From Pseudomonas xantholysinigenes (GTDB taxonomy: Bacteria > Pseudomonadota > Gammaproteobacteria > Pseudomonadales > Pseudomonadaceae), in assembly GCF_014268885.2 (NCBI RefSeq), contig NZ_CP077095.1, positions 815,001 to 879,000 of the forward strand: DNA of 64,000 nt, read 5' to 3'. The stretch's first letter is position 1. Each line of letters opens with the position of its first letter. Positions 11,498-19,843 of the stretch are shown piece by piece. The position numbers were made by a program, and so were the translations under genes. The notes under the pieces are model-generated. The model was not told the DNA's origin. It saw nothing but the letters and a program-made list of their open reading frames with translations, and searched no databases.

Positions 11498-12005
11498 TGC
11501 TCCTGCGGGGCGCTTCGGGCGCCTTGCCTGGCTCTGGCTGAGCCTGGTGGTCCTGGTCCTCGACCAGGCCACCAAGCTGTACTTCGACAGCGCGCTGACC
11601 ATGTACCAGCAGATCGTGGTCATCCCCGACTACTTCAGCTGGACCCTGGCCTACAACACCGGCGCGGCGTTCAGCTTCCTGGCCGACAGTTCCGGCTGGC
11701 AGCGCTGGCTGTTCGCGCTGATCGCCGTGGTGGTCAGCGCGGTGCTGGTGGTCTGGCTCAAGCGCCTGGGGCGCAACGAGACCTGGCTGGCCGTGGCCCT
11801 GGCCCTGGTGCTGGGTGGCGCGCTGGGCAACCTGTACGACCGCGTCGTGCTGGGCCATGTGGTCGACTTCATCCTGGTGCACTGGCAGAACCGCTACTAC
11901 TTCCCGGCCTTCAACCTGGCCGACAGCGCGATCACCGTGGGCGCGGTGATGCTGGCGCTGGACATGTTCAAGAGCAAGAAGTCCGAGGAAGCCGTCCATG
12001 ACTGA
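11490..12005 (+). CDS. lspA: Lipoprotein signal peptidase II
   Basis: Membrane aspartyl protease that removes the signal peptide from prolipoproteins after lipidation. The 171-residue protein has four hydrophobic helices and the family boxes [35 protein letters not shown] and FNLADSAI; the aspartates of the last two boxes form the catalytic dyad. It overlaps both ileS upstream and fkpB downstream, an order conserved in Pseudomonas. Its substrates would include the BamD lipoprotein encoded in this window. Confidence 0.97.
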   Translation: MPNAPAGRFGRLAWLWLSLVVLVLDQATKLYFDSALTMYQQIVVIPDYFSWTLAYNTGAAFSFLADSSGWQRWLFALIAVVVSAVLVVWLKRLGRNETWLAVALALVLGGALGNLYDRVVLGHVVDFILVHWQNRYYFPAFNLADSAITVGAVMLALDMFKSKKSEEAVHD

Positions 12006-12435
12006 GACCCGCATCGGCCAGAACACCGAAGTCACCCTGCATTTCGCGCTGCACCTGGAAAACGGCGACACCGTCGACAGCACCTTCGACAAGGCCCCGG
12101 CCACGTTCAAGGTCGGCGACGGCAACCTGCTGCCGGGCTTCGAGAACGCCCTGTTCGGCTTCAAGGCCGGTGACCAGCGCAAGCTGAGCATCGCCCCGGA
12201 GAACGCCTTCGGCCAGCACAACCCGCAGAACGTGCAGGTGATGCCGCGCTCGCAGTTCGAAGGCATGGAGCTGTCCGAAGGGCTGCTGGTGATCTTCAAC
12301 GACGCCGCCAACACCGAGCTTCCGGGCGTGGTCAAGGCGTTCGACGACAACCAGGTGACCATCGATTTCAACCATCCACTGGCTGGCAAGACCCTGAACT
12401 TCGAGGTGCAGATCCTCGACGTGAAGGCCGTGTGA
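11998..12435 (+). CDS. fkpB: FKBP-type peptidyl-prolyl cis-trans isomerase (SlpA/FkpB type)
   Basis: Short-type FKBP isomerase and chaperone, 145 residues, probably cytoplasmic since no signal peptide is seen. It has the FKBP core with the [20 protein letters not shown] segment and an insert-in-flap region (residues about 70-120), as in SlyD/SlpA proteins. It lacks the histidine-rich metal-binding tail of SlyD. Overlaps lspA by 8 nt; its stop lies just before the ispH ribosome-binding site. Confidence 0.94.
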   Translation: MTETRIGQNTEVTLHFALHLENGDTVDSTFDKAPATFKVGDGNLLPGFENALFGFKAGDQRKLSIAPENAFGQHNPQNVQVMPRSQFEGMELSEGLLVIFNDAANTELPGVVKAFDDNQVTIDFNHPLAGKTLNFEVQILDVKAV

Positions 12436-12449
12436 GCCTGGAGCCGAGC

Positions 12450-13397
12450 ATGCAAATCAAACTCGCCAACCCGCGCGGCTTCTGCGCGGGGGTCGACCGG
12501 GCGATCGAGATCGTCAACCGCGCCCTGGAAGTCTTCGGCCCGCCGATCTACGTGCGTCACGAAGTGGTGCACAACAAGTTCGTGGTCGAGGACCTGCGCA
12601 ATCGTGGCGCGATCTTCGTCGAAGAGCTGGACCAGGTGCCGGACGACGTCATCGTCATCTTCAGCGCCCACGGCGTTTCCCAGGCCGTGCGCCAAGAAGC
12701 CGCCGGCCGTGGCCTGAAGGTGTTCGATGCGACCTGCCCGCTGGTGACCAAGGTGCATATCGAGGTGGCCAAGTACAGCCGCGACGGCCGTGAGACCATC
12801 CTCATCGGCCACGAGGGGCACCCGGAAGTCGAAGGCACCATGGGCCAGTACGACGCCAGCAATGGCGGCGCCATCTACCTCGTCGAGGACGAGGACGATG
12901 TCGCCAAGCTGCAGGTGCGCAACCCGGACCACCTGGCCTTCGTCACCCAGACCACCCTGTCGATGGACGACACCAGCCGGGTGATTGATGCCCTGCGCGC
13001 GCGCTTCCCGAACATCGGCGGCCCGCGCAAGGACGATATCTGCTACGCCACGCAAAACCGCCAGGACGCCGTCAAGCAACTGGCCGACGAGTGTGACGTG
13101 GTGCTGGTGGTGGGCAGCCCCAACAGTTCCAACTCCAATCGCCTGCGCGAGCTGGCCGAGCGGATGAGCACGCCCGCCTACCTGATCGATGGCGCCGAGG
13201 ACCTGCAGCGTGCCTGGTTCGATGGCGTACAGCGGATCGGCATCACCGCCGGTGCCTCGGCCCCCGAAGTGCTGGTGCGTGGTGTGATCGAGCAGCTCAA
13301 GGCCTGGGGCGCCAGCGGCGCCGAAGAGCTTGACGGTCGTGAAGAGAACATCACCTTCTCGATGCCCAAGGAACTGCGGGTACGCTCGCTGATCTGA
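12450..13397 (+). CDS. ispH: 4-hydroxy-3-methylbut-2-enyl diphosphate reductase
   Basis: Last enzyme of the MEP isoprenoid pathway; converts HMBPP to IPP and DMAPP on an iron-sulfur cluster. The 315-residue protein has the three cluster cysteines in GFCAGV (C12), DATCPLV and DICYATQ, plus the [12 protein letters not shown] box. The ATG at 12450 with GGAG 6 nt before it is preferred to an upstream GTG at 12432. Last gene of the ribF-to-ispH unit. Confidence 0.97.
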   Translation: MQIKLANPRGFCAGVDRAIEIVNRALEVFGPPIYVRHEVVHNKFVVEDLRNRGAIFVEELDQVPDDVIVIFSAHGVSQAVRQEAAGRGLKVFDATCPLVTKVHIEVAKYSRDGRETILIGHEGHPEVEGTMGQYDASNGGAIYLVEDEDDVAKLQVRNPDHLAFVTQTTLSMDDTSRVIDALRARFPNIGGPRKDDICYATQNRQDAVKQLADECDVVLVVGSPNSSNSNRLRELAERMSTPAYLIDGAEDLQRAWFDGVQRIGITAGASAPEVLVRGVIEQLKAWGASGAEELDGREENITFSMPKELRVRSLI

Positions 13398-13398
13398 C

Positions 13399-13878
13399 TC
13401 AGCCTTCTGCGCACCGGCGGCCCTCGTCGCTGCGCAGGCTGACCCGGCCACTGGGGCTCAGCACCACCTGGTGCTGACTCCCTGGCCCGCCGCGCTGGCA
13501 GATGTCCAGCGTGATGCCGACGAAGCCGACCCCGATCGGCGCCCCTCGCTGGCTGAACCTGACTTCCCGGTTGGAACTCGCGACGATCCTTGTCGGCCTG
13601 GCCAGACGCTGCTCGCGCAGCAATTGGCCATCGCGCTCGCGCGATACACGCCAGCCCTTGCCCCAATCACCCTCCAGCGGACTGAACGTCAGTGCCTGCT
13701 GTTGCAGCGCGGCCTGGTTGCGCGTGGCTCGCAGCGCGTGTGCCAGGTCCTGGGCCACGGCGGCCTGTTGCAAGGTATCGCTGAGCCTGGCGTAGGCCGT
13801 TACGCCCACGTGTGTGAGCAGGCTGCCAATGGCCAGCGCCGACATCATTTGCAGCAGTGTTACCCCGTGTTGCCTCAC
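13399..13878 (-). CDS. Minor pseudopilin, FimT/GspH type
   Basis: Type IV pilin-like protein of 159 residues starting with a GTG. The only good Shine-Dalgarno (GGGAGGA) is correctly spaced for this GTG and too close to the ATG in another frame. The N terminus, RQHG^VTLLQMMSALAIGSLL, has the prepilin cleavage glycine and hydrophobic helix, but the usual Glu at mature position 5 is Gln. The C-terminal half resembles GspH/FimT (RIVASSNREVRFSQRGAPIG). It faces ispH tail to tail and is divergent from pilV. In P. aeruginosa the matching position holds fimT and fimU; only one such gene is present here. Confidence 0.8.
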   Translation of the reverse strand: MRQHGVTLLQMMSALAIGSLLTHVGVTAYARLSDTLQQAAVAQDLAHALRATRNQAALQQQALTFSPLEGDWGKGWRVSRERDGQLLREQRLARPTRIVASSNREVRFSQRGAPIGVGFVGITLDICQRGGPGSQHQVVLSPSGRVSLRSDEGRRCAEG

Positions 13879-13986
13879 CGTGCATTCCTCCCAGCAAGTG
13901 CTTCGCTGTAGCTTCCGGCCTGGCCATGCGAGGCGCCAGTCAGCCGGTTCGGGCAAGGGCCGAGGAAAGGTCCTGGGAGGGAGAGG

Positions 13987-14343
13987 ATGCGAGCGAAAGA
14001 GGGCGGGATGACACTGCTGGAGGTGCTGCTGGCCATGACCGTGCTGGCGCTGGGGGTATTCGCCTCGGCGGCCTTGCAGGTGCGTGGCTTGCAGGCGGGC
14101 GATAGTGCCCGGCGCGATAGCCAGGCGCTGCAGCTGGCCCAGGGCATGCTCGAAAGGGTGCGGGCGCAGGGCGGGCTGGATGTTGGCGAGGCGGGCGCCT
14201 GGCAGGCGCGGGTCGCGCAGGTGCTGGGGGCGTCGGCGCAAGGGCGGCTCAGGCCTTTGGGGCAGATGCTGGTGTTGGAGGTACATTGGCCTGCCATGGC
14301 CGAACGGCCGGCGTTGCAGTTGCAGGGCAGGGTGTTGCCATGA
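13987..14343 (+). CDS. pilV: Type IV pilus minor pilin PilV
   Basis: A 118-residue prepilin with a short basic leader and cleavage after glycine in KEGG^MTLLEVLLAMTVLALG, keeping Glu5. PilV helps start pilus assembly as part of a priming complex with PilW, PilX and FimU. The start at 13987 follows a strong GGGAGGGAGAGG site. It is shorter than P. aeruginosa PilV, with a reduced C-terminal domain. Its stop overlaps the pilW start (ATGA). Confidence 0.85.
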   Translation: MRAKEGGMTLLEVLLAMTVLALGVFASAALQVRGLQAGDSARRDSQALQLAQGMLERVRAQGGLDVGEAGAWQARVAQVLGASAQGRLRPLGQMLVLEVHWPAMAERPALQLQGRVLP

Positions 14344-14975
14344 GACGCAGGGCGACGGGGTTTGGCCTGGTCGAGGTGATGTTGGCCGTGGCCCTGGGCT
14401 CGTTGCTGCTGGTGGCGGCGGGGCAGGTGTTTGTCCAGGGCTACCAGGCTTGGCGTCTGCACGCGGCGACCGCCCAGTTGCAGGATGATGCCCGCCTGGC
14501 CCTGCAGCGCATGGCCGAGGATATCCGCCAGGCCGGGATGTTCGGCTGCCTGCGATTGGACGCGGCGGACTTCGACGACCCGGCCACTGTGCAGGCGTTC
14601 GCCAGGCCCGTGCAGGCCAGCGGCGATAGCTTGACGCTGGTAGGGGCCGAGCTGCCGGGGTTGCTGGGGGCGCCGGACTGGACCGTGCTCACCGACTGCC
14701 GCAGCTGGGCGCGCGTACAGCGCGGGCAACATGTGCCGGGGGACACCTTGCTGGCCTTGCCGGTGCGCCGAGTGACCTACCGTGTGCGCGGTGGCAGTCT
14801 CATGCTCACCACCAACGCCCAGCACGCCAGCCTGATCGACAATGTTGGAGGGCTTGAGGTACGCCAGAGCGAGGACCGCGTGGATATCGACCTGCGCATG
14901 CATGATCGCGACCATCACCTGGAACAGCGCCATAGCCTGAGCGTGGCCCTGCGCAACCCCGAGGGTGGAGTATGA
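14340..14975 (+). CDS. pilW: Type IV pilus minor pilin PilW
   Basis: A 211-residue prepilin: MRRRATG^FGLVEVMLAVALG with cleavage glycine and Glu5, then a helix running into QLQDDARLALQRMAEDIRQAG, typical of PilW. The C-terminal pseudopilin domain has two cysteines (GCLRLD, TDCRSW) that could pair. Start overlaps pilV and the end overlaps pilX, so the minor pilins form one coupled unit. Confidence 0.88.
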   Translation: MRRRATGFGLVEVMLAVALGSLLLVAAGQVFVQGYQAWRLHAATAQLQDDARLALQRMAEDIRQAGMFGCLRLDAADFDDPATVQAFARPVQASGDSLTLVGAELPGLLGAPDWTVLTDCRSWARVQRGQHVPGDTLLALPVRRVTYRVRGGSLMLTTNAQHASLIDNVGGLEVRQSEDRVDIDLRMHDRDHHLEQRHSLSVALRNPEGGV

Positions 14976-15442
14976 ATCGCCAGCGCGGCGTGGTGCTGTT
15001 GCTGGCGCTGAGCCTCAGCCTGCTGCTGGGGCTGCTGACGGCGTTGGGGATGCGTAGCGCCTTGCTGCAGGCGCGACAGGTGGGCGAGCAGATCTTGCGT
15101 GTGCAGGCTTTCGAGCAGGCCGAGGCGAGCTTGATCGAAGGCACGGCGCTGCTGAACGAAGGGCTGCCCGCGCAATGCGGGGCATGCCTGCCACCGGACC
15201 TGCCACTCGCCAGCCCCGGCGCAGCCTGGCAAGCCACCGAAAGTGGTTTTGTCTTGCTACAGGTAATCGGCGAAACCCGTCGTGCCGCGGGCCTGGCCAC
15301 TGGCGAGCCGGTGATGCTGGTGCGGATCACCGCGCTGGGCCGCGAGACGCGCGCCCGGCAATTTCTCGAGGCGGTCTATGCCGTGGACGACCAGGCCGGC
15401 GTGCGGCGTGTCAGCTGGCGCCAGCGATTGGAGGAAGGCTGA
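14972..15442 (+). CDS. pilX: Type IV pilus minor pilin PilX
   Basis: A 156-residue minor pilin with the PilX-type N terminus RQRG^VVLLLALSLSLLLG, lacking Glu5 as PilX proteins commonly do. The helix is followed by a small domain with cysteines in QCGACLPP. In P. aeruginosa PilX works with the tip protein PilY1, encoded next to it. Here the next gene is pilE, two bases after the pilX stop, so pilY1 is absent from the operon. Confidence 0.85.
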   Translation: MNRQRGVVLLLALSLSLLLGLLTALGMRSALLQARQVGEQILRVQAFEQAEASLIEGTALLNEGLPAQCGACLPPDLPLASPGAAWQATESGFVLLQVIGETRRAAGLATGEPVMLVRITALGRETRARQFLEAVYAVDDQAGVRRVSWRQRLEEG

Positions 15443-15443
15443 G

Positions 15444-15842
15444 ATGCAGCGCGGCCTTGGGCTGATCGAATTATTGATTGTCGTGGCGCTGATCGGCATG
15501 CTGGCAGCCATTGCCTACCCCAGTTACAGCGACCAGCTTCGGCGAGCCGCGCGCAGCGAAGCGGTCGGGCTGCTGCAGGATGCCGCGCTGCGCCTGGAGC
15601 AGCATCGCGCGCGTGCCGGTGGCTATGCCGATAGCGAGCAGCTGAAGACGGTATTGCCGGACGGCAGCCGTTACTACCAGTTGCACGCTCGCCGCGACGA
15701 AGATGTCTTCATGCTGCTTGCCCGGCGGGTAGCAGGCGGGTTCATGGCGGACGACCGCTGTGGCGATTTTCGCCTCGATCACGCCGGCGTGCGTGACAAT
15801 CCGGGTGGCAGCGAAGGCATTGAAGCCTGCTGGGGAAGCTGA
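15444..15842 (+). CDS. pilE: Type IV pilus minor pilin PilE
   Basis: A 132-residue prepilin with a nearly canonical N terminus, MQRG^LGLIELLIVVALIGML, and the PilE-type IAYPSYSDQLRRAARSEAVG segment. Two cysteines near the C terminus (DDRCGDF and EACWGS) can form the pilin disulfide loop. GAGGAAGG precedes the start with normal spacing. Last gene of the minor-pilin unit, followed by thiO. Confidence 0.88.
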   Translation: MQRGLGLIELLIVVALIGMLAAIAYPSYSDQLRRAARSEAVGLLQDAALRLEQHRARAGGYADSEQLKTVLPDGSRYYQLHARRDEDVFMLLARRVAGGFMADDRCGDFRLDHAGVRDNPGGSEGIEACWGS

Positions 15843-15895
15843 AGCGCATTGGGTGCCTGCGCACCGTGGGATTTCTTCAGGTGTTGGATCGAACG

Positions 15896-16996
15896 ATGAG
15901 CAAGCAAGTAGTGATAGTCGGTGGCGGGGTGATTGGCCTGCTGACAGCGTTCAACCTGGCGGCCGAGGTCGACCGGGTGGTGGTGTGCGACCAAGGCGAG
16001 GTCGGCCGGGAGTCGTCCTGGGCGGGCGGCGGCATTGTCTCGCCACTGTACCCGTGGCGCTACAGCCCGGCGGTGACCGCGTTGGCGCACTGGTCACAGG
16101 ATTTTTATCCACAACTGGGCGAACGCCTGTTCGCCAGCACGGGGATCGACCCCGAGGTCCATACCACCGGGCTGTACTGGCTTGACCTGGACGACCAGGC
16201 CGAGGCCTTGGCCTGGGCCGCCCGGGAGCAACGACCGCTCAGCGCCGTGGATATTTCCGCCGCCTATGATGCCGTCCCGGTGCTGGGGGCGGGCTACCGT
16301 CACGCCATCTACATGGCGGGCGTGGCCAACGTGCGTAATCCGCGCCTGGTGAAGTCGCTCAAGGCCGCCGTGCAGGCGCTGCCCAACGTGACCCTGCGCG
16401 AGCACTGCCAGGTCAGCGGCTTCGTTCGCGAGGGCGGGCGGGTGATCGGTGTGCAGACCGACGACGGTGTGCTGGCCGCCGACGAGGTGGTGCTCAGTGC
16501 CGGGGCCTGGAGTGGCGACCTGCTGCAGACCCTGGGCCTGAGCCTGCCGGTGGAGCCGGTGAAGGGGCAGATGATCCTGTTCAAGTGTGCCGAGGACTTC
16601 CTGCCGAGCATGGTCCTGGCCAAGGGGCGCTATGCGATCCCGCGGCGTGACGGGCACATCCTGGTCGGTAGTACCCTGGAACATGCCGGTTACGACAAGA
16701 CCCCGACCGGGGATGCGCTGGAGAGCCTGAAGGCCTCGGCGGTGGAGTTGCTGCCGGCGCTGGCGGATGCCGAGGTAGTGGGGCACTGGGCTGGCTTGCG
16801 CCCAGGGTCGCCGGAAGGCATCCCGTATATTGGCGCGGTACCGGGGCACGCGGGGCTATGGTTGAACTGCGGGCATTACCGCAACGGACTGGTGCTGGCG
16901 CCGGCATCGTGCCAGCTGTTCAGCGATCTGCTGCTGGGGCGCGCGCCGATCATCGATCCGGCGCCGTATGCACCTGAGCGTATCGGATCATTGTAG
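15896..16996 (+). CDS. thiO: Glycine oxidase ThiO (thiamine thiazole synthesis)
   Basis: FAD-dependent oxidase of the DAO family that turns glycine into the imine used for the thiazole of thiamine. The 366 residues open with the dinucleotide-binding VVIVGGGVIGLLTAFNLA and contain GRESSWAGGGIVSPLYPWR and the C-terminal GHYRNGLVLAP box characteristic of ThiO. Start at 15896 puts the Rossmann motif at the N terminus. The TAG stop uses the AG of the REP/IS110 junction, so insertion of the IS immediately behind leaves the protein unchanged. In P. aeruginosa pilR/pilS lie beyond thiO; here the IS follows. Confidence 0.93.
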   Translation: MSKQVVIVGGGVIGLLTAFNLAAEVDRVVVCDQGEVGRESSWAGGGIVSPLYPWRYSPAVTALAHWSQDFYPQLGERLFASTGIDPEVHTTGLYWLDLDDQAEALAWAAREQRPLSAVDISAAYDAVPVLGAGYRHAIYMAGVANVRNPRLVKSLKAAVQALPNVTLREHCQVSGFVREGGRVIGVQTDDGVLAADEVVLSAGAWSGDLLQTLGLSLPVEPVKGQMILFKCAEDFLPSMVLAKGRYAIPRRDGHILVGSTLEHAGYDKTPTGDALESLKASAVELLPALADAEVVGHWAGLRPGSPEGIPYIGAVPGHAGLWLNCGHYRNGLVLAPASCQLFSDLLLGRAPIIDPAPYAPERIGSL

Positions 16997-17011
16997 ATAC
17001 CGTCTTGACTC

Positions 17012-17983
17012 TCACCCCGCAAGAGGGATTTTGGGGTCAAACGGTATCCCCGACTTCACCACCCCGTAAACCAGGTGCAGCAGCTTGCGCATCGCCGCGC
17101 AGACGATCTGTTTGTAAGCTTTGTGCCGGCTGCTCAACCGCTCTGCCAGTTCCTTCACAACAGGGTTATGTCTGATTGAGACAGTGCCTGACATCCACAA
17201 GCCTGCACGCAGCCTTGAGGCGCCTGTACGCGAAATAGTGCTCTTACCTATGAACTCTCCCGATTGCTGCACCACTGGGTTTAAGCCTGAAAACGCGACA
17301 ATCGCAGAAGGGCTTTGGTATTTCAGTGGATCGCCCAGTTCGGCGAGCAGCAACGTAGCAGTGGTGTCACCCAAACCATCAATCGAGGTAATCAGCTCAC
17401 GTCGCTTGCGCAGGTCTGGATCATCATCGATCGTCTGCTCGATGGCCTTCCTGGTCTTTTCCAGCTCTTCGTTGATGTGCCCGATTACGTCTTGAATCGA
17501 CTGCTGTACCGCATCTAGTGCGACATCCAAACGATTCTGCTCCATCTGGCGCATTTCCTTGAGGTCGTCCAGTCGCCGCACCAGAGCACGCAAGCGGCGC
17601 TGCGCAGGGGGCTCAGGCTCCCACTGGCGAAGCGAGACAGCCTTTTGTTGGCCATAGGCAGCAATGACTTTGGCGTCAGCCTTATCTGTTTTGACGCGCC
17701 GAAGCTCCACGTCAGCGAATTTCGCAATCACCGCCGGGTTCAGAATGCACACCCGATAACCTTGGTTGTGACAGTGCTCGGCCAGCGCTTCGTGATAGAT
17801 GCCTGTAGCCTCCATAACAATCCAGGCGCCTGGTTCAGCATGGCGCTCAAGCCAGTCGCTAAACTGCCTGAACCCTCCAGGATCATTGGACAGCTTGGCT
17901 TTGGTGCGCATCTTGCCATTGGGGAGCGGGATGGCAATGTCGAAAGATTTTTTGGCGACATCAACGCCAACAAAGACGGACAT
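17012..17983 (-). CDS. IS110-family transposase (DEDD recombinase), intact
   Basis: RNA-guided recombinase of the element, 323 residues. The N-terminal RuvC-like DEDD domain shows Asp8 (VGVDVAKK), Glu58 (IVMEATG), Asp100 and Asp103 (KTDKADAK). A coiled middle region (about 135-190) follows, then the C-terminal Tnp20 domain with the Ser241-Gly242 motif (QQSGEFIGK) and ISRTGASRLRAGLW. The ATG at 17983 has GAAGGAGGAG before it, better than the ATG 33 nt upstream. The DEDD/Tnp20 layout with the long non-coding region upstream of the gene places it in the IS110 rather than the IS1111 subgroup. Confidence 0.95.
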   Translation of the reverse strand: MSVFVGVDVAKKSFDIAIPLPNGKMRTKAKLSNDPGGFRQFSDWLERHAEPGAWIVMEATGIYHEALAEHCHNQGYRVCILNPAVIAKFADVELRRVKTDKADAKVIAAYGQQKAVSLRQWEPEPPAQRRLRALVRRLDDLKEMRQMEQNRLDVALDAVQQSIQDVIGHINEELEKTRKAIEQTIDDDPDLRKRRELITSIDGLGDTTATLLLAELGDPLKYQSPSAIVAFSGLNPVVQQSGEFIGKSTISRTGASRLRAGLWMSGTVSIRHNPVVKELAERLSSRHKAYKQIVCAAMRKLLHLVYGVVKSGIPFDPKIPLAG

Positions 17984-18021
17984 GATCTCCTCCTTCAAAC
18001 TACGAAAGTCGATCACCCTAC

Positions 18022-18214
18022 ACTCAGTTCAACCTTGTTAATGCGTGCTCACGCCGGGGGCGGGCACTAGATACCGTTCGAACTCGTCGAGTGGGGTTGG
18101 AAGACCAGAGCGTTATCTACAGTGCGGGCTTGATGCCCTTGGAGCGGCTCTGCTTCAAGGCCTTCCCTCGATGATCAGTCGAGAACTTTCGCCTCTAGGG
18201 AGGCGAAAGTCGAG
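18022..18214 (-). ncRNA. Candidate bridge RNA of IS110 copy 1
   Basis: Non-coding left end, identical in layout to the copy at 54744-54936. In transposase orientation it has a 5' hairpin (18209-18186). A target loop follows with GCCGCTCC (18148-18141) and CTGTAG (18122-18117), then a donor loop with ACGGTATCT (18077-18069) and ACAAG (18038-18034). The first pair matches the REP target on both sides of the CT core and the second matches the two element ends. RNA ends are estimated. No promoter was identified; transcription could start in the joined ends of a circular form. Confidence 0.78.
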
Positions 18215-18219
18215 ATACA

Positions 18220-18341
18220 AGGAGCGGCCTTGCCGAGGCGTCGGACCGGTCGGAAAGGGCTGCGTAGCAGCCCCAGGATTTCAGCGTTTACACAAAGATC
18301 GTTGGGGCCGCTCCGACGCCTCGGCAAAGCCACGCCTACGC
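18220..18341. repeat. REP pair invaded by IS110 copy 1
   Basis: GGAGCGGCCTTGCCGAGGCG at the IS junction, an AAAGGGCTGCGTAGCAGCCCC stem part, then a decayed inverted partner (GGGGCCGCTCCGACGCCTCG ... CACGCCTAC). It belongs to a REP variant with CCGAGGCGTCGGACCGGTCGG in place of the common TGTCGCG; the same variant flanks IS copy 2. Confidence 0.8.
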
Positions 18342-18348
18342 AAGGTGC

Positions 18349-18579
18349 TCAGCGCTGCTGCCCTGGCCCTTGCTCCAGATGCTGCTGGCTGCAATACCAT
18401 TCCTGGCCCCGCGACAGCGCGCGGTCGTTGGGCAGGTGCACGCCGCAGTGGGCGCAACGCACCATCTTCAGCGGATCTTGCAGCTGCGGCTCGGCAGGGG
18501 ATTGCTGACTGGTCTTGAACTTGCGCCACAGCCAGAACGCGGCGGCGATCAGGGCGATCCAGAAAAGTAGGCGAACCAT
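18349..18579 (-). CDS. Small membrane-anchored cysteine-motif protein (PP0621-like)
   Basis: A 76-residue protein with one N-terminal membrane helix (LLFWIALIAAAFWLWRKF), a short linker and a metal-binding-like CAHCG...C motif (CAHCGVHLPNDRA, later WYCSQQH). Such proteins are found next to bamD in P. putida-group genomes; function unknown. It sits just downstream of bamD on the same strand, after a terminator, with REP and IS DNA beyond its end. Confidence 0.75.
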   Translation of the reverse strand: MVRLLFWIALIAAAFWLWRKFKTSQQSPAEPQLQDPLKMVRCAHCGVHLPNDRALSRGQEWYCSQQHLEQGPGQQR

Positions 18580-18631
18580 GGTGTCCAGCTTGTCGAATGA
18601 AGAAGGCGACAGTCTAGGGTGCGGCCATGAA

Positions 18632-18660
18632 AAAAGGGAGGCCTCAGGCCTCCCTTTCTT
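18632..18660 (-). terminator. Intrinsic terminator after bamD
   Basis: Hairpin AAAGGGAGGCC / GGCCTCCCTTT with a TCA loop, A-rich on one side and T-rich on the other, about 16 nt beyond the bamD stop codon and before the small downstream gene. Confidence 0.88.
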
Positions 18661-18675
18661 TTGCGCGTTCGCCGA

Positions 18676-19695
18676 TCAGTCGAACAGACCGAAGGTCATG
18701 TAGCTGAACCAGGAACGGTCTTTCTCGGCTTCCTTCGGACCTTCCGGCAGGATCGGGTCGCCGTTCTCGTCCTTGGGCAGCAGCTCTTGCGGGATCTCCG
18801 AACGGGCATCCTGGAACTGCTTGACCACGTCCTGGTTGGCGCGGGTTTCACCCGGCGGCAGTGGGGTCTTGGTTTCGATCAGGCCCAGGGTGGCCTTGGA
18901 CAGCCACGAACGGTTGCCGTTTTCGTCCACCTTGGTGACGAACTGGCCGTCGACCAGGCTCGGGTGGTCCGGGTAGTTGAGCTTGAGGGTCTCGAGGCTG
19001 GTAGCGGCCAGTTCGTCCAGGTGCATGCGCTGGTACGACTCGACCATCACTGCCAGGCCGTCGCCCACCGATGGGGTTTCCTGGAAGTTCTCCACCACGT
19101 AGCGGCCACGGTTGGCGGCGGCGACATAGGCCTCGCGGCTCAGGTAGTAGTTGGCCACGTGGATCTCGTAGGAGGCCAGCAGGTTGCGCAGGTAGATCAT
19201 GCGCTGCTTGGCGTCCGGCGAGTAACGGCTGTTGGGGAAGCGGCTGGTCAGCTGGGCGAACTCGTTGTACGAGTCGCGGGCGGCGCCCGGGTCGCGCTTG
19301 GTCATGTCCAGCGGCAGGAAGCGCGCCAGCAGGCCACGGTCCTGGTCGAACGAGGTCAGGCCCTTCAGGTAGTAGGCGTAGTCGACGTTCGGGTGCTGCG
19401 GGTGCAGACGGATGAAGCGCTCGGCGGCCGATTTGGCGGCCTCGGGCTCGGAGTTCTTGTAGTTGGCGTAGATCAGCTCGAGCTGCGCCTGGTCGGCGTA
19501 GCGGCCGAATGGATAGCGCGACTCCAGGGCCTTGAGCTTGTTCACGGCACTGGTGTAGCTGGAGTTGTCCAGGTCGGCCTGGGCCTGTTGGTACAGCTCG
19601 GCTTCACTGAGGTTCTCGTCAATGACTTCCTTGTTAGAGGAACAGGCCGCGGTGAGCCCGAGGATGGCGATCAGCAGCAGGTGTTTCACTTGCAT
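18676..19695 (-). CDS. bamD: Outer-membrane assembly lipoprotein BamD (ComL)
   Basis: Essential lipoprotein of the BAM complex that inserts beta-barrel proteins into the outer membrane. The start at 19695 gives [20 protein letters not shown], a lipoprotein signal with the cleavage cysteine in LTAAC. TPR repeats follow (about 35-250: [38 protein letters not shown] and others). At 339 residues it is longer than E. coli BamD (245), with an extended acidic/proline C-terminal part as in Pseudomonas. Divergent from rluD across about 150 nt. Confidence 0.95.
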   Translation of the reverse strand: MQVKHLLLIAILGLTAACSSNKEVIDENLSEAELYQQAQADLDNSSYTSAVNKLKALESRYPFGRYADQAQLELIYANYKNSEPEAAKSAAERFIRLHPQHPNVDYAYYLKGLTSFDQDRGLLARFLPLDMTKRDPGAARDSYNEFAQLTSRFPNSRYSPDAKQRMIYLRNLLASYEIHVANYYLSREAYVAAANRGRYVVENFQETPSVGDGLAVMVESYQRMHLDELAATSLETLKLNYPDHPSLVDGQFVTKVDENGNRSWLSKATLGLIETKTPLPPGETRANQDVVKQFQDARSEIPQELLPKDENGDPILPEGPKEAEKDRSWFSYMTFGLFD

Positions 19696-19843
19696 GGCGG
19701 CTTGCGTCCCTTTGACGGCCGCTGTCTTGGGCGGTGCCGTCCTGTTATGATGAGCGCCCCCGGCCAACCCCGGGGCAAAAGAAGCCGTATTTAACCACAA
19801 GCGCGCAGCCGAAACCAAAGGCTGAACGCCCGTCGATTCGAGC

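Larger units (their letters stand above)
16995..18219 (-). mobile_element. IS110-family insertion sequence, copy 1 (intact)
   Basis: A 1225-bp element, defined by comparison with copy 2 at 54739-55963. Shared sequence runs from TGTATCTCGAC (left end in transposase orientation, at 18219) to GACGGTAT-CT (right end, at 16995). There are no terminal inverted repeats and no target duplication beyond one shared CT at each junction, as expected for IS110. The flanks rebuild the REP target GGCCGCTC-CT-ACAA. It contains one transposase gene and about 235 nt of non-coding left end that looks like a bridge RNA. The remaining half of the invaded REP pair lies at 18220-18341. Confidence 0.93.

Noticed and set aside
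13879..14286. N-terminal extension of the FimT/GspH-like gene to 14286
   Set aside because: It would put about 136 residues before a prepilin leader and overlap pilV; the GTG at 13878 with a strong ribosome-binding site is preferred.
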